Shown here: positions 37,938 to 45,105 of the stretch, piece by piece
Layout: each line of letters starts with the position of its first letter
Position numbering within the stretch: the stretch's first letter is position 1
NCBI GenBank assembly: GCA_022767515.1
Contig: JALENK010000076.1
Span: forward strand, 1 to 64,000
DNA: 64,000 nucleotides
From: Clostridium sp.
GTDB lineage: Bacteria > Bacillota > Clostridia > Clostridiales > Clostridiaceae
Direction: 5' to 3'
Made by a program: the position numbers and the translations under genes
The notes under the pieces: generated by a model
What the model was told of the DNA's origin: nothing
Databases searched by the model: none
What the model saw: only the letters and a program-made list of their open reading frames with translations

Positions 37938-38459
37938 ATGAAAAATGAGGTATTCAGAAAAATTGCTAACATTATTTTTTATGTGATTTTAATTTTCTTT
38001 TTGTTTGTTTCATTTGTAATAGTAAAGGCCAAAATAAAGAATGAACAGCCTGAAATTTTTGGATATAAGTTTTATATTGTACTTACAGGAAGTATGAGTC
38101 CAGAAATTGAGACTTCAGATATGGTAGTTGTAAAAGAAACAGATATAGAGAAACTTACGGAGGGAGATATAATCACATTTCGTAGCCAAGCTTCTGGAAA
38201 TACAATAACTCATCGAATTAATCACATCAATGAAAAAAATGAAATCATTACTAAGGGGGATGCCAATAATAGCGTAGACCCTGGGGTAGTCAAGGAAGAA
38301 CAAATAGTAGGCAAAGTTACTTTAAGTATACCAAGGATTGGATATATTTTTCAGTTTATTCAAAATAACCTAAAGATAATTTTAATAGTAGTAGTTATGA
38401 TAGTTGTTACTGCATCTATCGTAAACAAAATAAAAAAATATAATACAAAGTTATTATAG
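37938..38459 (+). CDS. sipW: Signal peptidase I of the SipW (ER-type) class
   Basis: 173 residues with membrane helices at about 12-30 and 145-165. The nucleophile is S52 in TGSMSP. The second catalytic residue is H92 in ITHRI instead of the Lys of ordinary bacterial signal peptidases, which marks the SipW class. In Bacillus subtilis SipW processes TasA and TapA; in Clostridium perfringens a SipW handles BsaA. It heads an operon that encodes at least two proteins with SipW-type signals, so they are its probable substrates. Confidence 0.93.
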   Translation: MKNEVFRKIANIIFYVILIFFLFVSFVIVKAKIKNEQPEIFGYKFYIVLTGSMSPEIETSDMVVVKETDIEKLTEGDIITFRSQASGNTITHRINHINEKNEIITKGDANNSVDPGVVKEEQIVGKVTLSIPRIGYIFQFIQNNLKIILIVVVMIVVTASIVNKIKKYNTKLL

Positions 38460-38481
38460 ATTCAATTTAGGAGGAATAAGA

Positions 38482-39273
38482 ATGAATAAGAAAAAATTAG
38501 TAACTATGGTACTTGCAGGGTCATTAGCAGTAGGCTTAGTAGGGGGGTCTCTTGCATGGTTTACATCTTCAGACAAGGTGTTAAATAAATTTGCAACAGT
38601 TCAAGATGATGACAATATAGGTGATAGTGGAATAGATATTTATGAATGTTTTGATGAAGATGGAGCAGAAAAAATACTTCCGGGCGGACCAAAGGTTGAT
38701 AAATATGTACAAGTTAAAAATACTGCTAAATATGCTCAGCTTATAAGAGTTAAATTAATTCCTGAATGGACAGATGAAACTATTAGAATGTTAAATGGTG
38801 ATAGTATGGAACCTGAAGAAGCAATTATACTTGATTTAAGTGATAATCAAGATTGGGTTTATAACAATGGATATTATTATTATTTAAATAAAGTTGCACC
38901 AAAGGGATTTACTTCTAATGTATTAGACAAGGTTTCTTTAAATCATGTATTAGGAAATGAATATAAAAATGCAAAATTTAATGTAAAAGTTGAGGCTGAG
39001 GCAATTCAGGCAGTTGTTGATGGTGATGAAAATATTAATCCTGTAGATGAGTGGAAAGAGGATATAACTGATGCTGCACTTATTGAAGCTTTAAAAGGAT
39101 TGACAAGTGGAAATATAGAAGATGGTGTTGATAAAGGTCAGTTTAAAGTTGTAAATCAAGACGGAGAAATAGTTAAGGAATCTAAGGAGACTAAAAAGCA
39201 AAAAGACAAGGTATCAGGGGAAGTACAAGAATATTCTGAATATAAAATGGGAGAAGATAGAGAAGAAGTATAA
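38482..39273 (+). CDS. bsaA: TasA/camelysin-like biofilm fibre protein, BsaA type
   Basis: 263 residues. The SipW-type signal is MNKKK followed by LAGSLAVGLVGGSLAWFTSS, with the usual Ala-Trp-Phe-Thr at the cleavage region. The rest is a beta-rich TasA-like domain with no membrane anchor (ILPGGPKVDKYVQVKNTAKY, then NNGYYYYLNKVAPKG) and a charged tail. Such proteins are exported, cut by SipW and polymerise into extracellular fibres that hold biofilms together. AGGAGG precedes the ATG, 22 bases after sipW. A hairpin follows and may let more of this transcript end here. The symbol follows the C. perfringens name by similarity of operon and sequence style. Confidence 0.82.
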   Translation: MNKKKLVTMVLAGSLAVGLVGGSLAWFTSSDKVLNKFATVQDDDNIGDSGIDIYECFDEDGAEKILPGGPKVDKYVQVKNTAKYAQLIRVKLIPEWTDETIRMLNGDSMEPEEAIILDLSDNQDWVYNNGYYYYLNKVAPKGFTSNVLDKVSLNHVLGNEYKNAKFNVKVEAEAIQAVVDGDENINPVDEWKEDITDAALIEALKGLTSGNIEDGVDKGQFKVVNQDGEIVKESKETKKQKDKVSGEVQEYSEYKMGEDREEV

Positions 39274-39287
39274 GAAAGTCATAATCA

Positions 39288-39322
39288 TGAGGGCAGCTTA
39301 AGATAAGTTGCCCTCAAATTTT
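39288..39322 (+). terminator. Hairpin after bsaA (partial terminator or attenuator)
   Basis: TGAGGGCAGCTTA pairs with TAAGTTGCCCTCA (one G-U) over AGA; AAATTTT follows, a poor U tract. It could give a high fibre-subunit to accessory-protein ratio. Confidence 0.55.
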
Positions 39323-39338
39323 AAACAGGAGGTTTATT

Positions 39339-40004
39339 ATGAAGAAGTTTAGACTTTTTATTTTAGCTATATTATGTATAAGTATGTGTTTAGTATGTAC
39401 AAAAGATATACAAGTCTTGGCTGAAGAACTTCCAAATAACATTGTGCTTGAAGGTGCATCAGAAGGAATTATATTTATACCTGGTAATGAAGATTTTTTA
39501 GTGAAAGAGAATATGCTTCCGGGAACTAAGGTCAGCAGACGTATGCAGATTATAAATAATTATACGGATGCTTATGAATTATATATGAGGGCTGAGAGAG
39601 TAACTAAGGAAGAGGAATTTGATTTGCTTAAGAAGATTAATATAAAGATTTTTTATAAAGATACCATTATTTATGATGGTCCTGCAACGGGTGAAAATGG
39701 AATGAATACAGATATATATTTGGGGAAATATTCCTCTGGTGATGAGGCAGAACTATATGCTGTAGCAACTTTAGATGGGAAAGCTATAAAAAATGAATAT
39801 AAAAATAAAAGAGCAGAGGTAAGGTGGATATTTACTGCTAATCGAAAGGAAAAGGATAAGTTACCACAAGAGGAAACTGAATATAAAGGATATATTACTA
39901 AAACTGGAGAAAATAACAATGTTTTATGGTATGTTTTTACTTTATGCATTGGAATTATTTCTTTATATATAGCTAAGGAAAAAATTGGTAGAAGAGGGGT
40001 GTAA
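39339..40004 (+). CDS. Secreted anchored protein of the SipW operon
   Basis: 221 residues. An ordinary signal peptide (1-29) precedes a region resembling the start of fibre proteins (IFIPGNEDFLVKENMLPGTKVSRRMQIINNYTDAYELYMRAE), about 150 residues of beta strands, then ITKTGENN, one hydrophobic segment and a basic end. That tail looks like a variant sortase signal (xTG-E/D, helix, Arg). A protein that ties fibres to the wall would fit, but this is inferred from the operon. AGGAGG precedes the ATG. Confidence 0.75.
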   Translation: MKKFRLFILAILCISMCLVCTKDIQVLAEELPNNIVLEGASEGIIFIPGNEDFLVKENMLPGTKVSRRMQIINNYTDAYELYMRAERVTKEEEFDLLKKINIKIFYKDTIIYDGPATGENGMNTDIYLGKYSSGDEAELYAVATLDGKAIKNEYKNKRAEVRWIFTANRKEKDKLPQEETEYKGYITKTGENNNVLWYVFTLCIGIISLYIAKEKIGRRGV

Positions 40005-40008
40005 GAAA

Positions 40009-42300
40009 ATGAGAAGAAATAGTAGAAGAAAAAGAAATAATTATAAAGAGTATTTTTTAGCAATTATTTTATGTATAACAACAATTTTTACAATAATTAT
40101 TTATGGAAAATCTCAGGCAGTATATTCCGAAGATAATAATATGAATTATTCTAAAATAGCTGTTAATTGGGAAAGAACGAATGAATATAGTAGTATTATT
40201 GATGCTGGAAATTATTCTTATAAGTATTGGAGTAGGAGTGGTAATGTATATACCTTAGATAAAAGTCAAAATCAAAAAGGGCTTTTAAGGACAGGAAGAC
40301 TTTTAAAGGAAGATAAAAGGGATATAGTTTTAAATTATGATACTCTTGTTGGAAACAATGGCATTTTAACTAACATGGAAACTAAAAAGGTATGGGATGG
40401 AAAAAGTAAAAATCCATATTTTAGTCAGTATTTGAATCAAATTGCAAGAGAGGGATTAAGTTTAAATGATTATCCTGATTTTGCAACATGGAAATTTCAA
40501 GGAACAACTAATCAAAATGAACTATGGAGAGTGATAAGAGGTAAATTTAATTCAAGTGATCTAGATTTAAAAAATCCGTCTAAAAGGGTATATATAGGAG
40601 TTGAGAATAAGGGAACACAATTAATTTTACCTGTAAATGATTATGTAATAGTTTTAGTAGATGGGCAAGTAACAAAATTAAATTTTTCAACGGAAACAGT
40701 AAAAAATAGTAGGATTAGTATAAAGACAAAAAATTTCAGTGGTCGAGAAGAAATTCAAAAGGTAAATTTTACAAATATGTATTATTGTAAGGATTGGAAT
40801 AATGACCCTAATTATAAGTGCAATAATAAAAAACATTATATCGAATCACTTCATACAGACACATGGCATGCGCATTTGGATAATTTTACAACAATAGATG
40901 GTGATACGAGAAGAATAGGAGATATTACACCTTATTTAAATCCGAATATAACAGAGCATAAAATAGAACTTTTATGCGGTGATTATTGCGATGGAGGAGG
41001 TATGACCAAACTACAAGTTTATTGTACAGAGGAACCTGAAATAGATGTTAAAAAGGAAGGCTATATTATAAAAGATAATATTGAAACACCTATTAAAAAT
41101 GATGAAGCTAAGGGATTTTCTTTAGATGATACTATATATTATAAGTTCTTATTGACTAATACTAAAGATTTTGACTTAGTAAATGCTGATATTAAATTTG
41201 AAGATGAAACTTTAGATATAAAAATTGATAGTACTGGGGTATATAAGAACAACAAGAAGGTAAATGATATAAGTGGATTATCTATATCAAAAGGTAAAAT
41301 AACAGAGCATGGTGAAAAGGCACTTTCTTTATTAAAAGATTTAAAGGCAAAGGAAACTATTTCTGTAAAGTTTAATGAAGTTTTATATCATAAGATAAAT
41401 AATTCAGATGTAGAACAAGGATATTATAAAAACACAGTAAAGGGTAGCATTGCATATTTAAATGGTGCACTTAGAAAGGAAAAGAAAGCTGTTTTTAAAG
41501 TAAATGTAATAGAAGGCAATTTTGATGATATATCAATTAAGAAGTTTGTGTACTCAATAAAAAGAGATAACACTATAATTTATAAAAGCGATGAGGATAC
41601 TGAAATACCTAAATTAAAGGTAAATGATGAGGTTAAATTTTTAATAGAGGTAAAAAATAATGGTAATAATACTATTGGAAATTTAAGTTTAAGTGATAAT
41701 TTGATTTCTGGAATGTATACTCAAAGTACTTGGAAATATTACAATGCAGAGCAGGAATTTAACCCAAATGATTTTTCAATTATGGGAAATAGCACAATTA
41801 AGCTAATAACAAGCAATTGGAATACTTTAGAGCCAAATGGAAGTGAGAGAAGTAATTATAATATTACAAATACTGCAATTATAAAAAGGAAGGACAAACA
41901 GAAAGAAAGTAAAATTGAACTAGAAATATTAAGACCTGAGCTTAAAATAATAAAGGTTTTAGACAGAGATAACAGTAGTATTGAAGAGGATGAAAATAAA
42001 ACCTTTACTGTAAGCATAATAGGAAGTGATAAGAAGAAGTATAACTGCGAAATTCCTTTAAATAAAGAGTATACAGTTAAGGACTTAGATTATGGAGTTA
42101 AGTATACAATAAAAGAAATGACACAGATGCATTATGATATATTTAATGATTTGTCTGTAACAATGAATAAGGATACTGAAAAGGGAGTAATAAAGCTAGT
42201 AAATAAAAAGAATTACAGTAATAGATTTTTTGATTCTGAAACAAAGGTAAATACATTTGTGGTCAGATTGAAGAAGGAGGGCACTAATTATGAAAAATAA
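40009..42300 (+). CDS. Large secreted adhesin-like protein of the SipW operon
   Basis: 763 residues from the ATG at 40009, after AGAGGGGTG; a longer frame begins inside the preceding gene. A basic start and a hydrophobic segment (about 14-35) act as signal or anchor. Then come a unique region with paired cysteines (YYCKDWNNDPNYKC, ELLCGDYCDGGG), two DUF11-like repeats (about 340-640, LLTNTKDFDLVNADIKF and LIEVKNNGNNTIGNLSLSDN) and a Cna-B/prealbumin-like domain (about 645-745, FTVSIIGSDKKKYNCEIPL). There is no C-terminal anchor. It resembles BsaC-type accessory proteins. It overlaps the next gene by 11 bases. Confidence 0.75.
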   Translation: MRRNSRRKRNNYKEYFLAIILCITTIFTIIIYGKSQAVYSEDNNMNYSKIAVNWERTNEYSSIIDAGNYSYKYWSRSGNVYTLDKSQNQKGLLRTGRLLKEDKRDIVLNYDTLVGNNGILTNMETKKVWDGKSKNPYFSQYLNQIAREGLSLNDYPDFATWKFQGTTNQNELWRVIRGKFNSSDLDLKNPSKRVYIGVENKGTQLILPVNDYVIVLVDGQVTKLNFSTETVKNSRISIKTKNFSGREEIQKVNFTNMYYCKDWNNDPNYKCNNKKHYIESLHTDTWHAHLDNFTTIDGDTRRIGDITPYLNPNITEHKIELLCGDYCDGGGMTKLQVYCTEEPEIDVKKEGYIIKDNIETPIKNDEAKGFSLDDTIYYKFLLTNTKDFDLVNADIKFEDETLDIKIDSTGVYKNNKKVNDISGLSISKGKITEHGEKALSLLKDLKAKETISVKFNEVLYHKINNSDVEQGYYKNTVKGSIAYLNGALRKEKKAVFKVNVIEGNFDDISIKKFVYSIKRDNTIIYKSDEDTEIPKLKVNDEVKFLIEVKNNGNNTIGNLSLSDNLISGMYTQSTWKYYNAEQEFNPNDFSIMGNSTIKLITSNWNTLEPNGSERSNYNITNTAIIKRKDKQKESKIELEILRPELKIIKVLDRDNSSIEEDENKTFTVSIIGSDKKKYNCEIPLNKEYTVKDLDYGVKYTIKEMTQMHYDIFNDLSVTMNKDTEKGVIKLVNKKNYSNRFFDSETKVNTFVVRLKKEGTNYEK

Positions 42301-42922
42301 GCATATAATAATAGGCTTAGGATTAGTTTTTATAGTAGCTTTTTTAAGTTCAACCTTATATTTAAGTTTAGCAAGCTTTACTTCTTCTGATAAGGTTAAA
42401 AATAAGGCAGAGGTTGGATATATTGATACATCTATAATAGAAAAGGATGAAAATGATGAAACTTATGATGAAAATAAACAAGTAGAAGAGGGAGATACTA
42501 TAACCAAAAAAGTATATATAAAGAATAATACAAAAAATGGTGCATTGATAAGAACATCAATTACAGCAAGATGGGTAAATCCAGCCAATCCTACTGATGT
42601 TTATCAAATAAATGATAGTGATGTAAAATTTATTTTTGATGATGATTTTAGTGAAAATTGGGTACAAGGTTCAGATGGATATTATTATTATAAACATTTA
42701 TTAAAGGGTATGGAAATATCCAAAGGACTGTTAAAGGCTGTTTCTATATCTGATAATATCTCTAGTGAATATGATGGTATGGAATTGAAGGTTGATATTA
42801 AAACAGAGGCTGTAGAGCCTACTAAAATATCAGAAAAGTATTTATTTAGGGATATGTGGAAGAGCTTGAAGGATAATAAAATAATAGAAATATTAAAGAA
42901 TACAGTTGATAAATTATATTAA
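42290..42922 (+). CDS. Second TasA/BsaA-like fibre protein with SipW-type signal
   Basis: 210 residues. The N terminus has a hydrophobic core and LYLSLASFTSSDKVKNKAEVG, the same FTSSDKVxNK cleavage region as in the first fibre protein. The mature part also shares its plan (KKVYIKNNTKNGALIRTSI, then GSDGYYYYKHLLKG). It is probably a minor or terminal fibre subunit, as TapA is for TasA. GAAGGAGG lies inside the preceding gene, with translational coupling. The operon ends here without an obvious strong terminator. Confidence 0.8.
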   Translation: MKNKHIIIGLGLVFIVAFLSSTLYLSLASFTSSDKVKNKAEVGYIDTSIIEKDENDETYDENKQVEEGDTITKKVYIKNNTKNGALIRTSITARWVNPANPTDVYQINDSDVKFIFDDDFSENWVQGSDGYYYYKHLLKGMEISKGLLKAVSISDNISSEYDGMELKVDIKTEAVEPTKISEKYLFRDMWKSLKDNKIIEILKNTVDKLY

Positions 42923-43011
42923 ATAATAGGCCATTAATAGTGTCAAATATTTGTCCAAGGAATAGAATATAGTATAAAAACTAAATATGCTATCTTAAGG
43001 AGGAAGCTATT

Positions 43012-43545
43012 ATGGAGATTAACGACATTATTAATGGTTTAAATTGTAATAATGGAAATTGTGATAATAATTGCAATACAAATAATAATTGTAATTGCAA
43101 TAATATAGGGAATTGCAACACTTGTGGGAACTTAGGAGGCTGTGGAAACTTAGGAGGTTGTGGCAATATAGGTGGCCTTGGTAATTGTGGTGGAGGATTT
43201 GGCTTTGGTAACTGGTGGTGGATAATATTAATTTTATTCTTCTTCTTTGGATGGGGAGGAAATGGAAACTTTGGTTATGGAAATAATTATGGTTATGGTA
43301 ATTGCTGTCAACCATGTTGTTGCTATTCAAAGAAAAACAAAAAAGATAATTCTTGTTGTTGCTGCCAAAATCAATGTTGTTGTGGAGGAAATAATAACTC
43401 AAATTGTTGCTGTTGTCAGGGGAACAACAATAATGGATTCGGTACCGGTTCTTGGTGGTTATTCTTATTAGTATTATTATTTATCTGTTCGGGTAATGGA
43501 TGTGGAATAGGAAATATCTGTGGATTAGGTAATTGTGGATGCTAA
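43012..43545 (+). CDS. Cys/Asn/Gly-rich protein with two Trp-hydrophobic blocks, candidate spore-surface protein
   Basis: 177 residues, 31 of them Cys. After a short start come Asn-Cys repeats and Gly-Asn-Leu-Gly-Gly-Cys repeats, a hydrophobic block (GNWWWIILILFFFFGWGGNG), a basic Cys cluster (CCQPCCCYSKKNKKDNSCCCC) and a second block (GSWWLFLLVLLFICSGNGCG). The two halves repeat one plan: Cys-rich stretch, then G-x-WW, then a hydrophobic run ending in Gly-Asn. No signal peptide is present. Very Cys-rich proteins build coats and exosporia of clostridial spores, so a structural, disulfide-linked role is possible but not shown. TTAAGGAGG is a strong ribosome site. The frame is real: codon use and repeats are those of protein-coding DNA. 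Confidence 0.75.
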   Translation: MEINDIINGLNCNNGNCDNNCNTNNNCNCNNIGNCNTCGNLGGCGNLGGCGNIGGLGNCGGGFGFGNWWWIILILFFFFGWGGNGNFGYGNNYGYGNCCQPCCCYSKKNKKDNSCCCCQNQCCCGGNNNSNCCCCQGNNNNGFGTGSWWLFLLVLLFICSGNGCGIGNICGLGNCGC

Positions 43546-43578
43546 AATTAATAACACATTAAGAAAGGAGCGGTAGTT

Positions 43579-43851
43579 ATGTCAAAGAAACACAAAGACG
43601 ATTCTTGTTGCTGTAATATGTGCTGTCAGCCATGTTATTATACTTGCAATCCTTGCTGCTGCTGTCCTTGCTATCAGAATACTCAAAATATGAATAATAT
43701 ATGGGACAATGGTATATTAGAAGCAATAATATTTTGGTTGATAGCATGTGGAGCAGGCTTATTGAATACTAGTTCAATATTAATAATATTACTATTCTTG
43801 CTATATGGATGGAGCAATCAAGGTTGTTCAAACGGCATATTAGGCTTATAG
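43579..43851 (+). CDS. Small Cys-rich protein, partner of the preceding one
   Basis: 90 residues, 14 Cys. It opens SKKHKDDSCCCNMCCQPCYY, sharing both KK-KD-SCCC and CCQPC with the preceding protein in swapped order. The second half is hydrophobic (ILEAIIFWLIACGAG, then SILIILLFLLYGWSNQG), and its end resembles the FFFFGWGGNG of the neighbour. AAAGGAG lies just upstream, 33 bases after the previous stop. The two are clearly related and probably assemble together. No known family was recognised. Confidence 0.72.
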   Translation: MSKKHKDDSCCCNMCCQPCYYTCNPCCCCPCYQNTQNMNNIWDNGILEAIIFWLIACGAGLLNTSSILIILLFLLYGWSNQGCSNGILGL

Positions 43852-43953
43852 TAAAGTTATGTGGAGGGAAATATAAAATGCCCTCCAAAATTTTTATATC
43901 AAAATTTATTATTAATACATATATTAAAGTGAGATTTTTTTAGGAGGTCGCAC

Positions 43954-44316
43954 ATGTCAAAGCATAGAAAAAGGGAAAAATATAATAGCGAACAACAAAG
44001 ATATGGACCAGTATACAATAATCCCTTTGGAATCAATCCTCAGCAACTAATAAGTATGCTTGGTGGGAATATGAATGGTATTGGTAATATATTATCTTCA
44101 ATGAATAGGAATGGCTTTGATTTTAATTCTATGAACAATAATATAAATCAAAATAATAGTTTCAAAAAGCATGATAATGATAATATTGAAGATGAAGAGG
44201 AAAATAGAGATGAAAACATAGAAATGATGCTATCATTAAGGAAAATAATTGATCCTCAGAAGATTGAATTTATAGATAAAGTAATAGAATGTTATAAAAA
44301 TGGATTATTTAAATAA
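43954..44316 (+). CDS. Asn-rich small protein of the Cys-rich cluster, unknown
   Basis: 120 residues, no Cys apart from one near the end (VIECYKNG). A basic start (SKHRKREKYNSEQQ) is followed by NPFGINPQQLISMLGGNMNGIGNI, an Asn/Met-rich low-complexity stretch, an acidic linker (DDNIEDEEENRDENIE) and a helical end (LRKIIDPQKIEFIDKVIECYKNG). The charged, Asn-rich composition resembles spore coat or scaffold proteins rather than enzymes. TTAGGAGG precedes the ATG. It lies 102 bases after the Cys-rich pair and may have its own promoter. Confidence 0.65.
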   Translation: MSKHRKREKYNSEQQRYGPVYNNPFGINPQQLISMLGGNMNGIGNILSSMNRNGFDFNSMNNNINQNNSFKKHDNDNIEDEEENRDENIEMMLSLRKIIDPQKIEFIDKVIECYKNGLFK

Positions 44317-44362
44317 AAAAATGTATAAAAAATTTTTTATAGGCAATAATACATTATGTAGT

Positions 44363-44420
44363 GAGAATTAATTCTCCTATAAAACGATATAATCGTTTTT
44401 ATCCCCCCATCCCCCTTTTT
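44363..44420. other. Palindromes and C-tract between the Cys-rich cluster and perR
   Basis: GAGAATTAATTCTC (44363-44376) is a perfect palindrome. AAAACGAT-ATA-ATCGTTTT (44381-44399) is a hairpin followed by T on the plus strand. Next comes CCCCCCATCCCCC (44403-44415), striking in such AT-rich DNA. The first hairpin may help end the plus-strand genes; the C-tract is unexplained. Confidence 0.6.
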
Positions 44421-44458
44421 TGACTACATACATTATTAGTGTATGTAGTCATTTTTTA
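44421..44458 (+). terminator. Intrinsic terminator (plus strand) reaching into the perR 3' end
   Basis: TGACTACATACA pairs perfectly with TGTATGTAGTCA over seven bases, followed by TTTTTT. On the minus strand the stem is followed by A and G runs, so perR itself has no clear terminator here. Confidence 0.7.
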
Positions 44459-44869
44459 TTGATTTTGACAGTCAGGACAAAGACCATAAAAATAAAGTTT
44501 ATTACTTGTAATTACAAAGTCTGTTGCTTTTTTGGCATCTTCAATTATAGGTGATACATCAATATTAAATATATCATCAACTTTTCCGCATTTAGTACAT
44601 TGAATATGAGGGTGATAATTTGTATTAGCATCATATCTGAAATTTCCTTCGCCAACGTTTAATTCCTGAACTAATTCTGAGGAAACTAATGTTTTTATTG
44701 TTTTATAAACAGTTGCAAGACTCATTGTAGGAAATGTCTTATAAATATCTTCATATATTGTTTCTACTGAAGGATGTGATGTTGTATTAGCTAGATAATT
44801 ATAGACTGCAAGTCTTTGAGGTGTAATTTTAATTTTTTTTTCTTTAAAAATCTTAATTATATTATCCAT
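44456..44869 (-). CDS. perR: Fur-family metalloregulator, PerR-like
   Basis: 137 residues. A winged-helix domain (ITPQRLAVYNYL, SLATVYKTIKTL) precedes the metal domain with the structural zinc pairs CTKC and CPDC. The metal residues match PerR: His in SHPSVETIY, Asp in FRYDAN, His in YHPHIQC, and Asp three residues after CGK (CGKVDD), where Fur has Glu. PerR senses peroxide through iron-catalysed oxidation. Fur or another paralogue remains possible. Its own promoter and a Fur-type box lie upstream, which suggests self-control. Confidence 0.78.
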   Translation of the reverse strand: MDNIIKIFKEKKIKITPQRLAVYNYLANTTSHPSVETIYEDIYKTFPTMSLATVYKTIKTLVSSELVQELNVGEGNFRYDANTNYHPHIQCTKCGKVDDIFNIDVSPIIEDAKKATDFVITSNKLYFYGLCPDCQNQ

Positions 44870-44902
44870 AAACCTATACCACCTTAAATTATTCTTATTT
44901 AT

Positions 44903-44930
44903 ATTTTAACAAATTAATATTATATGTCAA
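44903..44930 (-). promoter_or_regulatory. Promoter of perR
   Basis: On the minus strand TTGACA (44930-44925) and TAAAAT (44908-44903) are 16 bases apart, 34 bases before the start codon. Confidence 0.55.
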
Positions 44931-44941
44931 TTAATATTAAA

Positions 44942-44956
44942 TAATAATTATTATCA
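44942..44956. promoter_or_regulatory. Fur-family box between perR and typA
   Basis: TAATAAT-T-ATTATCA differs at one base from the Fur/PerR 7-1-7 consensus TGATAAT-N-ATTATCA. It is 11 bases beyond the perR -35 and 24 before the typA -35, between the two divergent promoters. Confidence 0.7.
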
Positions 44957-44980
44957 ATTAAAAAAATATTTGTTTTTATA

Positions 44981-45009
44981 TTGACATTAAATTATAAAAA
45001 GTATAAAAT
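44981..45009 (+). promoter_or_regulatory. Promoter of typA
   Basis: TTGACA (44981-44986) and TAAAAT (45004-45009) are 17 bases apart, giving a leader of about 90 bases. Confidence 0.6.
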
Positions 45010-45020
45010 TAGGGCATATG

Positions 45021-45051
45021 AATTGGGTACATGTGTATCCAATTTTATTTT
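45021..45051 (+). terminator. Hairpin in the typA leader (possible attenuator)
   Basis: AATTGGGTAC pairs with GTATCCAATT (one G-U) over ATGT, followed by TTATTTT. It lies after the promoter and before the gene, so it may stop part of the transcripts. Confidence 0.55.
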
Positions 45052-45105
45052 GGAAAAAAATATTTATAGGTTTACATAAACCAAATTAATGCTTGGAGGA
45101 AACAT

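Noticed and set aside
42923..43011. SigK/SigE promoter before the Cys-rich gene (GAATATAGTATA)
   Set aside because: It lacks the C of CATANNNTA, and no convincing -35 is in place; too weak to list.
43031..43471. Other open frames over the Cys-rich gene (minus 43031-43402, plus 43247-43471)
   Set aside because: They arise from the low-complexity codons of the real frame, which has a strong ribosome site and a repeat plan.
44421..44458. Hairpin as a terminator of perR
   Set aside because: On the minus strand A and G runs follow the stem, not T; it suits the plus strand.
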